In this document: positions 8,614-17,114 of the stretch, one piece after another
Position numbering within the stretch: the stretch's first letter is position 1
Layout of the letters: the number at the start of each line of letters is the position of its first letter
Assembly (NCBI RefSeq): GCF_900188435.1
Contig: NZ_FYFA01000001.1
Span: 1,488,001 to 1,552,000, forward strand
DNA: 64,000 nt
Direction: 5' to 3'
From: Marinobacter sp. es.048
GTDB lineage: Bacteria > Pseudomonadota > Gammaproteobacteria > Pseudomonadales > Oleiphilaceae
The notes under the pieces: generated by a model
Databases searched by the model: none
What the model was told of the DNA's origin: nothing
What the model saw: the letters and a program-made list of their open reading frames with translations, nothing else
Position numbers and translations under genes: made by a program

Positions 8614-10206
8614 TTGGGTGACATCATCAAAGATGATTATCAGACCGACTACGTGGCGGGTCAGGATAATATCGAGAAATTCGGGTTTGATATCCACAAC
8701 ATTGTTTTCCCGTTAACCGCTATCCTGATCGTTGCTTTTGTTGTCGGAACACTCATTTTTCCTTCGGGTGCAAAGGAATTGCTCGATAGCGCCAAGAATG
8801 GTGCGATCGCTATCTTCGACTGGGGCTTTCTTCTCAGTGCAAATCTGTTTGTTCTGTTCTGCCTGGCCCTGATTTTCATGCCGGTGGGCAAGATCCGGAT
8901 TGGCGGTATTGATGCCAAGCCGGAATTCTCCATGCTTTCCTGGTTTGCCATGCTGTTTGCGGCAGGCATGGGCACAGGGCTGATGTTCTGGTCGGTCGCT
9001 GAGCCAGTTGCCTATTACACCGACTGGTATGGAACGCCTCTTGGCGTTGAGCCTAACACCGCAGAAGGTGCGCGCCTGGCGATGGGTGCAACCATGTATC
9101 ACTGGGGTCTGCATCCCTGGGCTATTTACGCGATTGTCGGACTTTCGCTGTCTTTCTTTGCCTTTAACAAGGGCCTGCCGTTAACCATTCGCTCTGCATT
9201 CTTCCCGATTCTCGGGGATAAGGTCTGGGGCTGGCCCGGTCATGTGATCGATACTGTGTCTGTTCTGGCGACGATTTTTGGTCTTGCGACCTCGCTCGGC
9301 TTTGGCGCCCAGCAGGCCGCATCGGGTATTTCCTATCTGTTTGGTATCGAAGGTGGCCTGAATATTCAGGTGGGTGTGATTGCAGGTGTCACGGCTGTCG
9401 CAACCTTATCGGTAATTCGCGGCATTCACGGCGGTGTCCGGATTTTGAGTAACGCCAACATGGTGATGGCGGGGTTGCTGCTCGTGTTTGTGATGTTTGC
9501 CGGACCCACGCTGGCGGTGTTCCAGTGGCTCTGGGATACGTCGGTGTCCTACGCATCCAACATGTTTGCTCTCAGCAACCCGTTCGGTCGGGAGGAAGAC
9601 ACGACCTGGTTCCATGGCTGGACAGTATTCTACTGGGCCTGGTGGATTTCCTGGTCACCGTTCGTGGGCATGTTTATCGCGCGGGTGTCCCATGGTCGCA
9701 CGGTGCGCGAATTTGTCACCGCCGTGCTGATTATCCCCACGATTATCACACTGTTCTGGATGAGCGCTTTCGGCGGCGGTGCCCTCCACCAGGTTCAGAA
9801 CGACATTGGCGTTTTGGCGTCTGAGGGGCTTACCGAGGTATCGCTGGCGATGTTCCAGGCGCTTGAGAACATTTCATTGTCGGGGATTACATCGTTCATC
9901 GGGATCACTCTGGTGTTGACCTTCTTCGTGACCTCCTCGGATTCCGGTTCACTGGTGATCGATAGCATCACCTCAGGTGGTAAGACTGACGCCCCGAAGG
10001 CACAGCGGATTTTCTGGGCGGTTATTGAAGGTTCGATTGCCGGGGTGCTGCTGTTTGTAGGCGGTAAAGAAGCGCTGGGCGCGCTGCAGGCCGGCGCCCT
10101 GAGTGTTGGGCTGCCCTTTACTCTGGTGCTGTTGGTGATGATGTACAGTCTGTTCAAAGGCCTTCATCACGAGCGCCGCTTGCTGATTGCCGAGGGCAAG
10201 ATGTGA
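8614..10206 (+). CDS. BCCT-family glycine betaine/choline-type transporter
   Basis: 530-residue inner-membrane transporter of the betaine/carnitine/choline family with about 12 membrane segments. It has the glycine stretch AAGMGTGLMFWSVAEP and the intact aromatic substrate box FYWAWWISWSPFVGMF, which in BetP and relatives cages the trimethylammonium group. Import is probably Na+- or H+-coupled. The start is TTG at 8614, eight bases after AAAGGAG; no closer ATG fits. Long regulatory cytoplasmic tails are absent, so direct osmosensing of the BetP kind is not indicated. A strong terminator follows at 10235. Confidence 0.93.
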   Translation: MGDIIKDDYQTDYVAGQDNIEKFGFDIHNIVFPLTAILIVAFVVGTLIFPSGAKELLDSAKNGAIAIFDWGFLLSANLFVLFCLALIFMPVGKIRIGGIDAKPEFSMLSWFAMLFAAGMGTGLMFWSVAEPVAYYTDWYGTPLGVEPNTAEGARLAMGATMYHWGLHPWAIYAIVGLSLSFFAFNKGLPLTIRSAFFPILGDKVWGWPGHVIDTVSVLATIFGLATSLGFGAQQAASGISYLFGIEGGLNIQVGVIAGVTAVATLSVIRGIHGGVRILSNANMVMAGLLLVFVMFAGPTLAVFQWLWDTSVSYASNMFALSNPFGREEDTTWFHGWTVFYWAWWISWSPFVGMFIARVSHGRTVREFVTAVLIIPTIITLFWMSAFGGGALHQVQNDIGVLASEGLTEVSLAMFQALENISLSGITSFIGITLVLTFFVTSSDSGSLVIDSITSGGKTDAPKAQRIFWAVIEGSIAGVLLFVGGKEALGALQAGALSVGLPFTLVLLVMMYSLFKGLHHERRLLIAEGKM

Positions 10207-10234
10207 CCGGCAGATCCATTACAACCTGAAGCGT

Positions 10235-10268
10235 CAACAAAGCCCCTCATCGAGGGGCTTTGTTGTTT
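10235..10268. terminator. Rho-independent terminator, possibly bidirectional
   Basis: A perfect 14-base inverted repeat (CAACAAAGCCCCTC at 10235-10248, GAGGGGCTTTGTTG at 10252-10265) with a three-base loop is followed by TTT. It lies between the convergent BCCT and threonine aldolase genes and could serve both. Confidence 0.88.
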
Positions 10269-10280
10269 CAGGGAGGGTGA

Positions 10281-11291
10281 TCAAGAGGGATAGAATTGCT
10301 GTATGGCGCTCAGCAAGGTGTCTACATCCTGTCGGCTGACATCCCGGTGAGTGACAAAACGGATAGGGTTGCCGGCGGTAATCAGGATGCCTTGTTCCGC
10401 CAGGAAGTCTTTTAGTTGTGACGATTTGCCTGCCTTGCATCGCGCGTAGACGATGTTGGTCTGGGTAATGGCCGGGTTGATCTCCAGTTCCGGAATCTTG
10501 GCCAGCCCGGTACTCAGGTATTCAGCATTGTCATGGTCCTCAAACAGCCTGAGCGGCCCATCGTCCAGGGCGATGCGCGCGGCAGCGGCCAATATACCTG
10601 CCTGGCGCATGCCGCCACCCACCATTTTGCGTAGCCGGGTTGCCCGTTCGATAAAGGCCCGGGAACCCAGCAGTAACGACCCAACCGGTGCGCCCAGGCC
10701 TTTGGACAGGCACACGCTGACGGAATCGTAGTGCCTGGTTATCTCGGTGACATCGCAATTGGATTTTACTGCGGCATTAAAAACCCGGGCGCCGTCCAGG
10801 TGCAGAAGCAGTCCGTGCTCGTCACAGAACGCACGGGCTTGCCCCTGGTAGTCCAGGTGCAGCACTCTGCCACCGATGGTGTTCTCCAGGGAGAGCAGTC
10901 GGGTAATGGCAAAATGGAAATCGTCAGCCTTGATGGCCGCCTTGGCCTTGTCGAGATCAATGCTGCCGTCTGGCTCGTTCTCGATCGGTTGAGGTTGCAC
11001 GCTGCCCAGCACGGCGGCGCCGCCGCCTTCATACCGGTAATTGTGGGCAGACTGGCCGCAAAGGTACTCATCGCCCCGGCCACAGTGGCTCATGATGGCC
11101 AGAAGATTGGCCTGGGTGCCGGTGGCGGTAAAGAGAGCCGCCTCGAAGCCGAGCCGCTCGGCGGCGTAGGCCTGCAGACTGTTGACGGTAGGGTCGTCGC
11201 CATAGACGTCGTCTCCCACCTCGGCGCTGGCCATGGCCTCGCGCATCTCGGGGGTAGGGCGGGTGACAGTATCGCTGCGGAAATCGATCAT
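10281..11291 (-). CDS. ltaE: Low-specificity L-threonine aldolase
   Basis: 336-residue PLP enzyme splitting L-threonine/L-allo-threonine to glycine and acetaldehyde. The family opening DFRSDTVTRPTPEMREAM, the cofactor-holding LLLHLDGARVFNA and the Schiff-base lysine K197 in SKGLGAPVGSLL are all present. Length is typical. ATG at 11291. It is convergent with the BCCT gene and shares its terminator region; no other glycine-metabolism gene is adjacent. Confidence 0.93.
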   Translation of the reverse strand: MIDFRSDTVTRPTPEMREAMASAEVGDDVYGDDPTVNSLQAYAAERLGFEAALFTATGTQANLLAIMSHCGRGDEYLCGQSAHNYRYEGGGAAVLGSVQPQPIENEPDGSIDLDKAKAAIKADDFHFAITRLLSLENTIGGRVLHLDYQGQARAFCDEHGLLLHLDGARVFNAAVKSNCDVTEITRHYDSVSVCLSKGLGAPVGSLLLGSRAFIERATRLRKMVGGGMRQAGILAAAARIALDDGPLRLFEDHDNAEYLSTGLAKIPELEINPAITQTNIVYARCKAGKSSQLKDFLAEQGILITAGNPIRFVTHRDVSRQDVDTLLSAIQQFYPS

Positions 11292-11426
11292 TGCTCTTGG
11301 CGCCTTTTTCTTTCCTGGGATGTCTGCATTCTACAGTGCAGCATGAATCATGGGGTTCCCACCCTTTGTATTATTCCCGATTCGTCCCCATAAACCAGAG
11401 TAAAGCCAAACAACAGGAGATCAGCA

Positions 11427-11882
11427 ATGACGGCACCAACCCTTAAGGAACAACTGAACAACGCGGTAAAAGAAGCAATGCGTAACAAGGACAAAACCCG
11501 TCTGGTTACTTTGCGCATGGCCCAGTCTGCCGTGAAGCAGATTGAGATTGATGAACGCCGCGAGCTCAACGACGAGGACGTCCTTAAGGTGCTGGACAAG
11601 ATGCTCAAGCAGCGCCGCGATGCCGCCAGTCAGTACGATGACGCAGGTCGTGAGGAACTGGGAGACAAAGAGCGTGCCGAAATGGTGATCATTGAGGAAT
11701 TCATGCCTGCGGCCCTGAACGAGGATGACCTGGACGGTTTGATCCGAATGGCCATCAGTGCAACCGACGCCCAGGGGATTCAGGACATGGGTAAAGTGAT
11801 GAGCGAGCTCAAGCCCCAGGTGCTTGGCCGGGTTGAGATGGGACATCTGAGCAAGAAAGTGAGAGCTGCGCTGGCGGGTTGA
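11427..11882 (+). CDS. GatB/YqeY domain protein
   Basis: 151-residue YqeY-family protein, a single-domain relative of the tRNA-binding tail of the GatB amidotransferase subunit. Typical features are the start LKEQLNNAVKEAMRNKD, the central IEEFMP and the end MGKVMSELKPQVLGRVEM...VRAALAG. In many gammaproteobacteria the gene sits between rpsU and dnaG; here it is alone, between ltaE and an outer membrane protein. ATG 11427 follows AGGAGA. Molecular role is unproven; tRNA or amidotransferase association is inference from the family. Confidence 0.9.
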   Translation: MTAPTLKEQLNNAVKEAMRNKDKTRLVTLRMAQSAVKQIEIDERRELNDEDVLKVLDKMLKQRRDAASQYDDAGREELGDKERAEMVIIEEFMPAALNEDDLDGLIRMAISATDAQGIQDMGKVMSELKPQVLGRVEMGHLSKKVRAALAG

Positions 11883-11923
11883 GCTTCAGCGTTTACGTCC
11901 GCTCTTGGACATGAATGGCCTTT

Positions 11924-12796
11924 TTACCAATCGAGCCTGAGGCTGGCCAGAAGCGCCTCGCCCAGGCTCAGATCCACGGTACCCGTGCCCAGATCCTGGT
12001 ATCGGACACGGGTATCGATACTGGCGCCGATGCCAAGAGCCACTGCCGGCCAGGATCCCTCGCCATCGTGAACCCGGTACGTCAGTTCTGTTCTCCACTC
12101 ACGTAAATAGAGGGCACTTTCGACTTCCCTGGCCTTATCCAGCGTGGCCCATCGATCCCCGATTCGCTCCAAGCGGAACTCCCAAAGCCGACCGGGGCTT
12201 TGCCACTGCACTAAGACCGGCAGGTCTACCAACCACTGGCCACGTTCATTGCTTTGTTTCCAGCGCACCCTTGGAAGCCAGCGGAAAGTTCCGAAGCGAT
12301 GGTCGCCGCCAACGCCGAGGCTGAAGGAGCTGGCTTCATTTATGGCACGGAACAGCGCGATACGGCCGTTCACCACGTCACTGTGGAAGTCCTGATACTT
12401 GAACATGTTGGAGGTTCCGGCAATACCGGCCCGTGCTTCCAGGCGGTAAAGTCGGTATTGCCATTCGCCGCCGAAGGTTAACCGATGCAGATGCCCGTTG
12501 TGGGCCGGCTCGCCGGTGCGGATGCGTAATGGCTGGTAATCGTAATCGATACCGAAGGTGCCGGATGAGCCCTGGTTTTGCCAGCCAAGCCCTCGCTGCG
12601 AGCGGGTCACTTCGTTGGCAGACGGCCGATTCTCAGGCCAATCGTAAGGCTGCCATTGGCGATAGAGCAGATAAGCATTGCTTGATGCCTGCGCCATGCA
12701 TGGCATGGCCAGAGTGACAAAAAGAAACGGGGCCAGAACAGAAAGCCCTAATCTGGCGAAATTCCTGGTTTGATACCAACGCCCTGTGCCCACCAT
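11924..12796 (-). CDS. Predicted outer membrane beta-barrel protein, unknown function
   Basis: 290 residues with an N-terminal signal peptide (arginine-containing start, hydrophobic core, likely cleavage after a CMAQA segment near residue 36). The mature part alternates aromatic and polar residues in short strands, for example HRLTFGGEWQYRLYRLEARAG, and ends SLRLDW with a terminal aromatic residue, as expected of a barrel inserted by the BAM complex. ATG 12796 follows GAGG with seven-base spacing. I do not recognise the family beyond similarity to DUF-type barrels in marine gammaproteobacteria. Divergent from the VWA protein. Confidence 0.7.
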   Translation of the reverse strand: MVGTGRWYQTRNFARLGLSVLAPFLFVTLAMPCMAQASSNAYLLYRQWQPYDWPENRPSANEVTRSQRGLGWQNQGSSGTFGIDYDYQPLRIRTGEPAHNGHLHRLTFGGEWQYRLYRLEARAGIAGTSNMFKYQDFHSDVVNGRIALFRAINEASSFSLGVGGDHRFGTFRWLPRVRWKQSNERGQWLVDLPVLVQWQSPGRLWEFRLERIGDRWATLDKAREVESALYLREWRTELTYRVHDGEGSWPAVALGIGASIDTRVRYQDLGTGTVDLSLGEALLASLRLDW

Positions 12797-12887
12797 GCGT
12801 TGCCTCGTGCAAAGCCTGTGAATTGCGCGATCTATGCCCTACTATTTTAGCGTCAGATTCTTCAGCCGCGGAGATTTTCAGAAGCCT

Positions 12888-13583
12888 ATGTCCGACAAAG
12901 AGCTACGCACCCGATCCGACAAACAGGCCATCGATCAGTTTATCAACGAGGTTCGTACGCTGCCCAAACAGGGCGGTGGACAGGGGCGGCTGATTTTTGC
13001 GCTGGACGCAACCGCCAGCCGTGAGGCTACCTGGGATCAGGCCTGTCATCTGCAGAGTGAACTGTTTATGGCTACCCGGGATCTGGGTGGGCTGGCTATT
13101 CAGCTTTGTTACTACCGTGGCTTCGGTGAGTTCAAGGCCACGGGGTTCGTTACCGAAACCGGACAATTGCTGAACCTGATGAACGGTGTTTCCTGCCTCG
13201 GTGGCCGAACTCAGATCAGCCGGGTATTGGCCCACGCGGTGAAAGAGACCCGCGCGAAGCCCGTCAAGGCGGTGGTGTTTATTGGCGACTGCTGCGAGGA
13301 AGCGGTGGACGAGCTTTGCCATACCGCCGGGGAGTTGGGCATGCTGCGAACGCCGGTGTTTATGTTTCACGAGGGCAACGATGCCCGCGCCCGGGCGGTC
13401 TTCCAGCAGGTGAGCAAACTCTCTGGAGGTGCCTATGCGCCCTTTGACCGCAATAGCCCGCAGGTGCTCAAGGATCTTATGGCGGCCGTTGCGGTCTATG
13501 CTTCCGGGGGAGCCAAGGCCCTGCAGGACTTTTCCAGCCGCAGCTCTCCGGAAGTGAAGCGCTTGACCAAACAGATCCGGTAG
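12888..13583 (+). CDS. VWA-domain protein
   Basis: 231-residue cytoplasmic protein consisting almost entirely of one von Willebrand factor A-like domain. A MIDAS-type metal site is visible: DATASR after the first strand (variant DxTxS), a Thr in GGRTQIS and an Asp in VFIGDCCEE. ATG 12888 was chosen; an earlier ATG at 12834 would add 18 residues without family resemblance. A J-domain membrane protein follows 47 bases downstream and may be co-transcribed, suggesting an assembly or protein-handling role, but no partner is named by the sequence. Confidence 0.75.
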   Translation: MSDKELRTRSDKQAIDQFINEVRTLPKQGGGQGRLIFALDATASREATWDQACHLQSELFMATRDLGGLAIQLCYYRGFGEFKATGFVTETGQLLNLMNGVSCLGGRTQISRVLAHAVKETRAKPVKAVVFIGDCCEEAVDELCHTAGELGMLRTPVFMFHEGNDARARAVFQQVSKLSGGAYAPFDRNSPQVLKDLMAAVAVYASGGAKALQDFSSRSSPEVKRLTKQIR

Positions 13584-13629
13584 CGCCTGTAGACATCCAC
13601 TGAGGGGCCTGTTGGCCCGGAGTAACTGA

Positions 13630-14349
13630 GTGCCATTAACGCTTGTTGTCATCGTTGTCGCGGTTGTTGCCTGGATATGGTTGCGTAACCAGCCGGCCAG
13701 CCAGCGCAATACCGCCATTCTCAAGCTCGCTCTTCTGGCCGGTATCGGGATAGTGGTTTTACTGGCCGCAACCGGCCGTCTGCATTTCCTGTTCGCGGGG
13801 ATGGCGTTTCTTTATCCGCTTTTGCGTCGGTTATTGCCCTCTCTATTGCGAGGAGGCCTGGGCAGCATGGCGAGCGGTGCCAGTGCCAAATCGGGTAACC
13901 AATCGCATGTTTCCAGTGACATCCTGGAAATGACCCTGGATCACGATTCCGGGACCATGAATGGAAAAATCATCAAGGGGCCAATGGAGGGCCGTGAGCT
14001 GGCGGATCTGGGCGAGAGCGAGTTCCTTGAGTTGCTGCGCTATTGCCGGGCGCAGGATGAGGACTCAGCCCGCCTTCTGGAGACCTACCTGGACCGTCGG
14101 TTCGGCGACTCCTGGCGAGCAGACGATGAGACCGCCTCTGAAGACACTCAGTCAGGCGGAACCGGCAATGCTGGCGGTCCTCTGACTGAAAACGAGGCGC
14201 TGGACATCCTGGGGCTGGAGCCCGGCGCGAGTCGGGATGAGATCATCAAGGCTCATCGACGGATGATGCAGAAGCTGCACCCCGACCATGGGGGCAGCAA
14301 TTATCTGGCGGCACGCATCAATGAGGCTAAGGAGTGCCTGCTGGGCTGA
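13630..14349 (+). CDS. Membrane-anchored J-domain protein
   Basis: 239 residues. Two N-terminal hydrophobic segments (about 1-18 and 28-65) anchor the protein; a soluble middle carries a conserved block (LEMTLDHDSGTMNGKIIKGP), and the last 60 residues are a short J domain with the HPD tripeptide (KLHPDHGGSNY) that stimulates DnaK ATPase. Position of the J domain at the C-terminus and the membrane anchor make it a type III (DjlA/TIM14-like) cochaperone. The start is GTG 13630 after GGAG. The 3' end overlaps the convergent phaC gene by 23 bases. Confidence 0.88.
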   Translation: MPLTLVVIVVAVVAWIWLRNQPASQRNTAILKLALLAGIGIVVLLAATGRLHFLFAGMAFLYPLLRRLLPSLLRGGLGSMASGASAKSGNQSHVSSDILEMTLDHDSGTMNGKIIKGPMEGRELADLGESEFLELLRYCRAQDEDSARLLETYLDRRFGDSWRADDETASEDTQSGGTGNAGGPLTENEALDILGLEPGASRDEIIKAHRRMMQKLHPDHGGSNYLAARINEAKECLLG

Positions 14350-16237
14350 CTTTCTCGGTTGATGAAGCCTTCTGCTTATCAGAAGCCGATTTCCTTTTTA
14401 TCGGCTGACGTGGCTTCCGGACGGCCGGGGTCGGAGGCGCCGGCTCATTGCGCAAGTACGCTCCAGGCGCGGGCTCGATCAAAGGCAGATTGCCCTCTCC
14501 CGGAGTCCGGGCCTTCACTTCGCCGCCGCCGAACTGTTCTGCCCAAGCTACCCAGTCGGGCCACCAGGAACCTTCAAACTGCTCGGCACCTTTCAGCCAT
14601 TCTTCTGGGTTGGGTGGGTTCTCTGCATTCAGGCGATACCCGTACTTTTTCTTCTCGGGTGGATTTATGATGCCGGCGATGTGTCCGGAGCCGCCGAGGA
14701 CAAAACGCAATGGGCCGCCAAGGTTCTGTGCACCCTTGTAGCATGAGACCCAGGGCGCTATGTGGTCCTCAATAGCGGAGGCAAAATAGCTGGGTATCTT
14801 CACTTTCCTCAAATCGATTGGCGTTCCTGCCAGTGTTATGCCACCGGGTTCGCGCAGCCGGTTGTTCAGGTACATATTTCGCAGGTAGAAACTGTGCATG
14901 GCCGCCGGCATGCGAGTGGCGTCCGAATTCCAGTACAACAGGTCAAAGGGCGCAGTATCGCGGCCGAGAAGGTAATTGTTGACGAAAAATGACCATATCA
15001 GGCTGTTGGCCCTTAGCATGTTGAAGGCCGTTGCCATGGAAGCACCTTCAAGATAGCCCTGTTTGTTCATGGCCTTTTCGATTTTGGCGATCGAGTCTTC
15101 GTCGATGAAGACTTCCAGATCTCCGACGTCCGAGAAATCCATCATGCTGTTGAGAAACGTCGCGCTTTTAACGCGGTCATCCCCGCGAGCGGCCAGCCAG
15201 GCGAGCGTGCAACCCAGCAGTGTTCCGCCGATGCAATACCCGACGGTGTTGATTTCTCGCTCACCCGTCGCCTGCTCGATCGCATCCATCGCGGCGACCG
15301 GACCTTCGAGCATGTAATCTTCAAAGGTCTTGTGTGCCAGCTCTGGACCGGGATTTACCCAGGAAACCACGAACACGGTGTGCCCCTGTTCCACCCAATA
15401 ACGAATGAAGGATTTCTTCTCTCCAAGATCGAGGATGTAGTACTTATTGATCCAGGGGGGGATCACCAGCAAAGGCCGGCGATGGACGGTGTCGGTGGTC
15501 GGCCGGTATTGGATGAGTTGCATCAGATCGTTCTGGAACACCACGTCGCCCGGTGTGTTGGCCAGATTGTCGCCCACCTCAAAGGCGTCCGGATCAGACA
15601 TGCGGAAGGGCATCGGGCCCTTGCCCTCGTCCAGATCACGAAGCAGGTTTGCCAGGCCTCGCAGCAAATTCCTGCCCCGTGTCTTCACGGTTGTGCGCAG
15701 CACTTCCGGATTGCTCAGGATGAAGTTGCTCGGGGCAAGGGCATCGGTCATCTGGCTGGTGAAAAAACGGACTTTCCGTTTATCGTGCTCGTCCAGATCC
15801 CTGACATCGTCAATGGTGTCCATAACCCAGCGGGTTGACAGCAAATAGGCCTGCTTGAGGGCGTTGAAGGCTATGACGTCGTTCCAGGCCTGGTCCCGGA
15901 ATCGGCCGTCGCCGGGTTCCGGTTCGGCTACGGTCAGTGGTTTCTTGCCAATGCCGCTGGCGAGCATGCCAGACCAGAACAGGCTGGTATCCTTTAACAG
16001 TCGCATCTGCGCGAACAGAAGCGTGTCTGGCTGGGTGGCAAGCTTGCCGGTCAGGGTAACGAAGGGTTTGGTCATGCTCCCCACGCTGGCCGGATTCGGC
16101 GGGCCACCCCGTAAACGACGCATGACAGAGCGCTTGAGCAAACGGCCACCATGAACACCGACTCGCGCCAGTGAGCGGCTTACCACATTGGGTTCGAATT
16201 CAGGCGGTGATTGCTTTTTTATTGGTTTATCAGCCAT
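14327..16237 (-). CDS. phaC: Class I polyhydroxyalkanoate synthase
   Basis: 636-residue enzyme polymerising (R)-3-hydroxyacyl-CoA into PHA on granules. The lipase-like box GYCIGG has the catalytic Cys at about 335, with Asp 491 (IEDHIAPW) and His 519 (GGSGHIAG) completing the triad. No class III/IV partner (PhaE or PhaR) is nearby, supporting class I. The lysine- and proline-rich C-terminal tail of about 45 residues is an extension beyond the fold. It lies 25 bases after phaB on the same strand, in a PHB operon. Confidence 0.95.
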   Translation of the reverse strand: MADKPIKKQSPPEFEPNVVSRSLARVGVHGGRLLKRSVMRRLRGGPPNPASVGSMTKPFVTLTGKLATQPDTLLFAQMRLLKDTSLFWSGMLASGIGKKPLTVAEPEPGDGRFRDQAWNDVIAFNALKQAYLLSTRWVMDTIDDVRDLDEHDKRKVRFFTSQMTDALAPSNFILSNPEVLRTTVKTRGRNLLRGLANLLRDLDEGKGPMPFRMSDPDAFEVGDNLANTPGDVVFQNDLMQLIQYRPTTDTVHRRPLLVIPPWINKYYILDLGEKKSFIRYWVEQGHTVFVVSWVNPGPELAHKTFEDYMLEGPVAAMDAIEQATGEREINTVGYCIGGTLLGCTLAWLAARGDDRVKSATFLNSMMDFSDVGDLEVFIDEDSIAKIEKAMNKQGYLEGASMATAFNMLRANSLIWSFFVNNYLLGRDTAPFDLLYWNSDATRMPAAMHSFYLRNMYLNNRLREPGGITLAGTPIDLRKVKIPSYFASAIEDHIAPWVSCYKGAQNLGGPLRFVLGGSGHIAGIINPPEKKKYGYRLNAENPPNPEEWLKGAEQFEGSWWPDWVAWAEQFGGGEVKARTPGEGNLPLIEPAPGAYLRNEPAPPTPAVRKPRQPIKRKSASDKQKASSTEKVSPAGTP

Positions 16238-16262
16238 TTTTTCGCCTTCTGTCTTTCAAATG

Positions 16263-17006
16263 TTACATGTAAACGCCGCCGTTAACGTTGATCTGCTGGC
16301 CGGTGATGTAATCCCCTTCTGCGGCCAGGAAAACCACGGCGCGGGCGATTTCCTCCGGCTTGCCAAAACGACCCATGGGAACCCGGGCAATGATCTGTTC
16401 CCGGATGTTCTCCGGAACCTGAGCCAGCATTTCGGTTTCGGTAAAGCCGGGGGCGATGGCATTGACCGTGATGTTGTACTTGGCCATTTCGAGCGCCAGG
16501 GTCTTGGTGAAGGCAATAATGCCGCCCTTACTGGCCGCGTAGTTGGCTTGCCCGAAGTTGCCCGCCTGCCCGACGAAAGACGTGATATTGATGATGCGAC
16601 CGTACTTCTGCTCCATCATAATCTTCAATACTTCGGAGCAGGTCGCGTAGACGCTGCCCAGGTTGGTATCGAGGACGTCGTTCCAATCGTCGTCGGTAAG
16701 CTTCTTCATGGACTTGTCTTTGGTGATGCCGGCGTTGTTCACCAGGATATCGATGCGGCCCCACTGATCCTGAACCTGGCGTACCAGGCTCCGTGCTTCC
16801 GGCATTTTTGACAGGTCTGCCTTGAAGGCAAGCGCCCGGACGCCGGTCGCCTCGATTTCCTTGGCAACCTCATCGCCTTCATGCTGACGGGAGCGGTAGT
16901 TGATGGCGACATCGGCGCCACGCTGGGCAAGTTGAAGCGCGATATGGCGACCGATGCCTCGTGAGGCGCCGGTTACGAGGGCGACTTTCCCTTTGAGATC
17001 TTGCAT
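16263..17006 (-). CDS. phaB: Acetoacetyl-CoA reductase
   Basis: 247-residue SDR reducing acetoacetyl-CoA to (R)-3-hydroxybutyryl-CoA with NADPH. It has TGASRGIG for cofactor binding, NNAG, and the active-site Tyr and Lys in NYAASKGG. The segment NITSFVGQAGNFGQANY is typical of PhaB and helps separate it from FabG. ATG 17006 follows GGGAGGA. phaC lies immediately downstream; the thiolase phaA is not in the window. Confidence 0.92.
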   Translation of the reverse strand: MQDLKGKVALVTGASRGIGRHIALQLAQRGADVAINYRSRQHEGDEVAKEIEATGVRALAFKADLSKMPEARSLVRQVQDQWGRIDILVNNAGITKDKSMKKLTDDDWNDVLDTNLGSVYATCSEVLKIMMEQKYGRIINITSFVGQAGNFGQANYAASKGGIIAFTKTLALEMAKYNITVNAIAPGFTETEMLAQVPENIREQIIARVPMGRFGKPEEIARAVVFLAAEGDYITGQQINVNGGVYM

Positions 17007-17114
17007 GAAATCCTCCCTGGAGCGATAGCTCGCTTTGAATGTAATTTTTTATGATTCATAACCTCATTCAAGCTAGCAGAGCTCCTGAAATGCGACAAGA
17101 AAACTTGATGCCTG

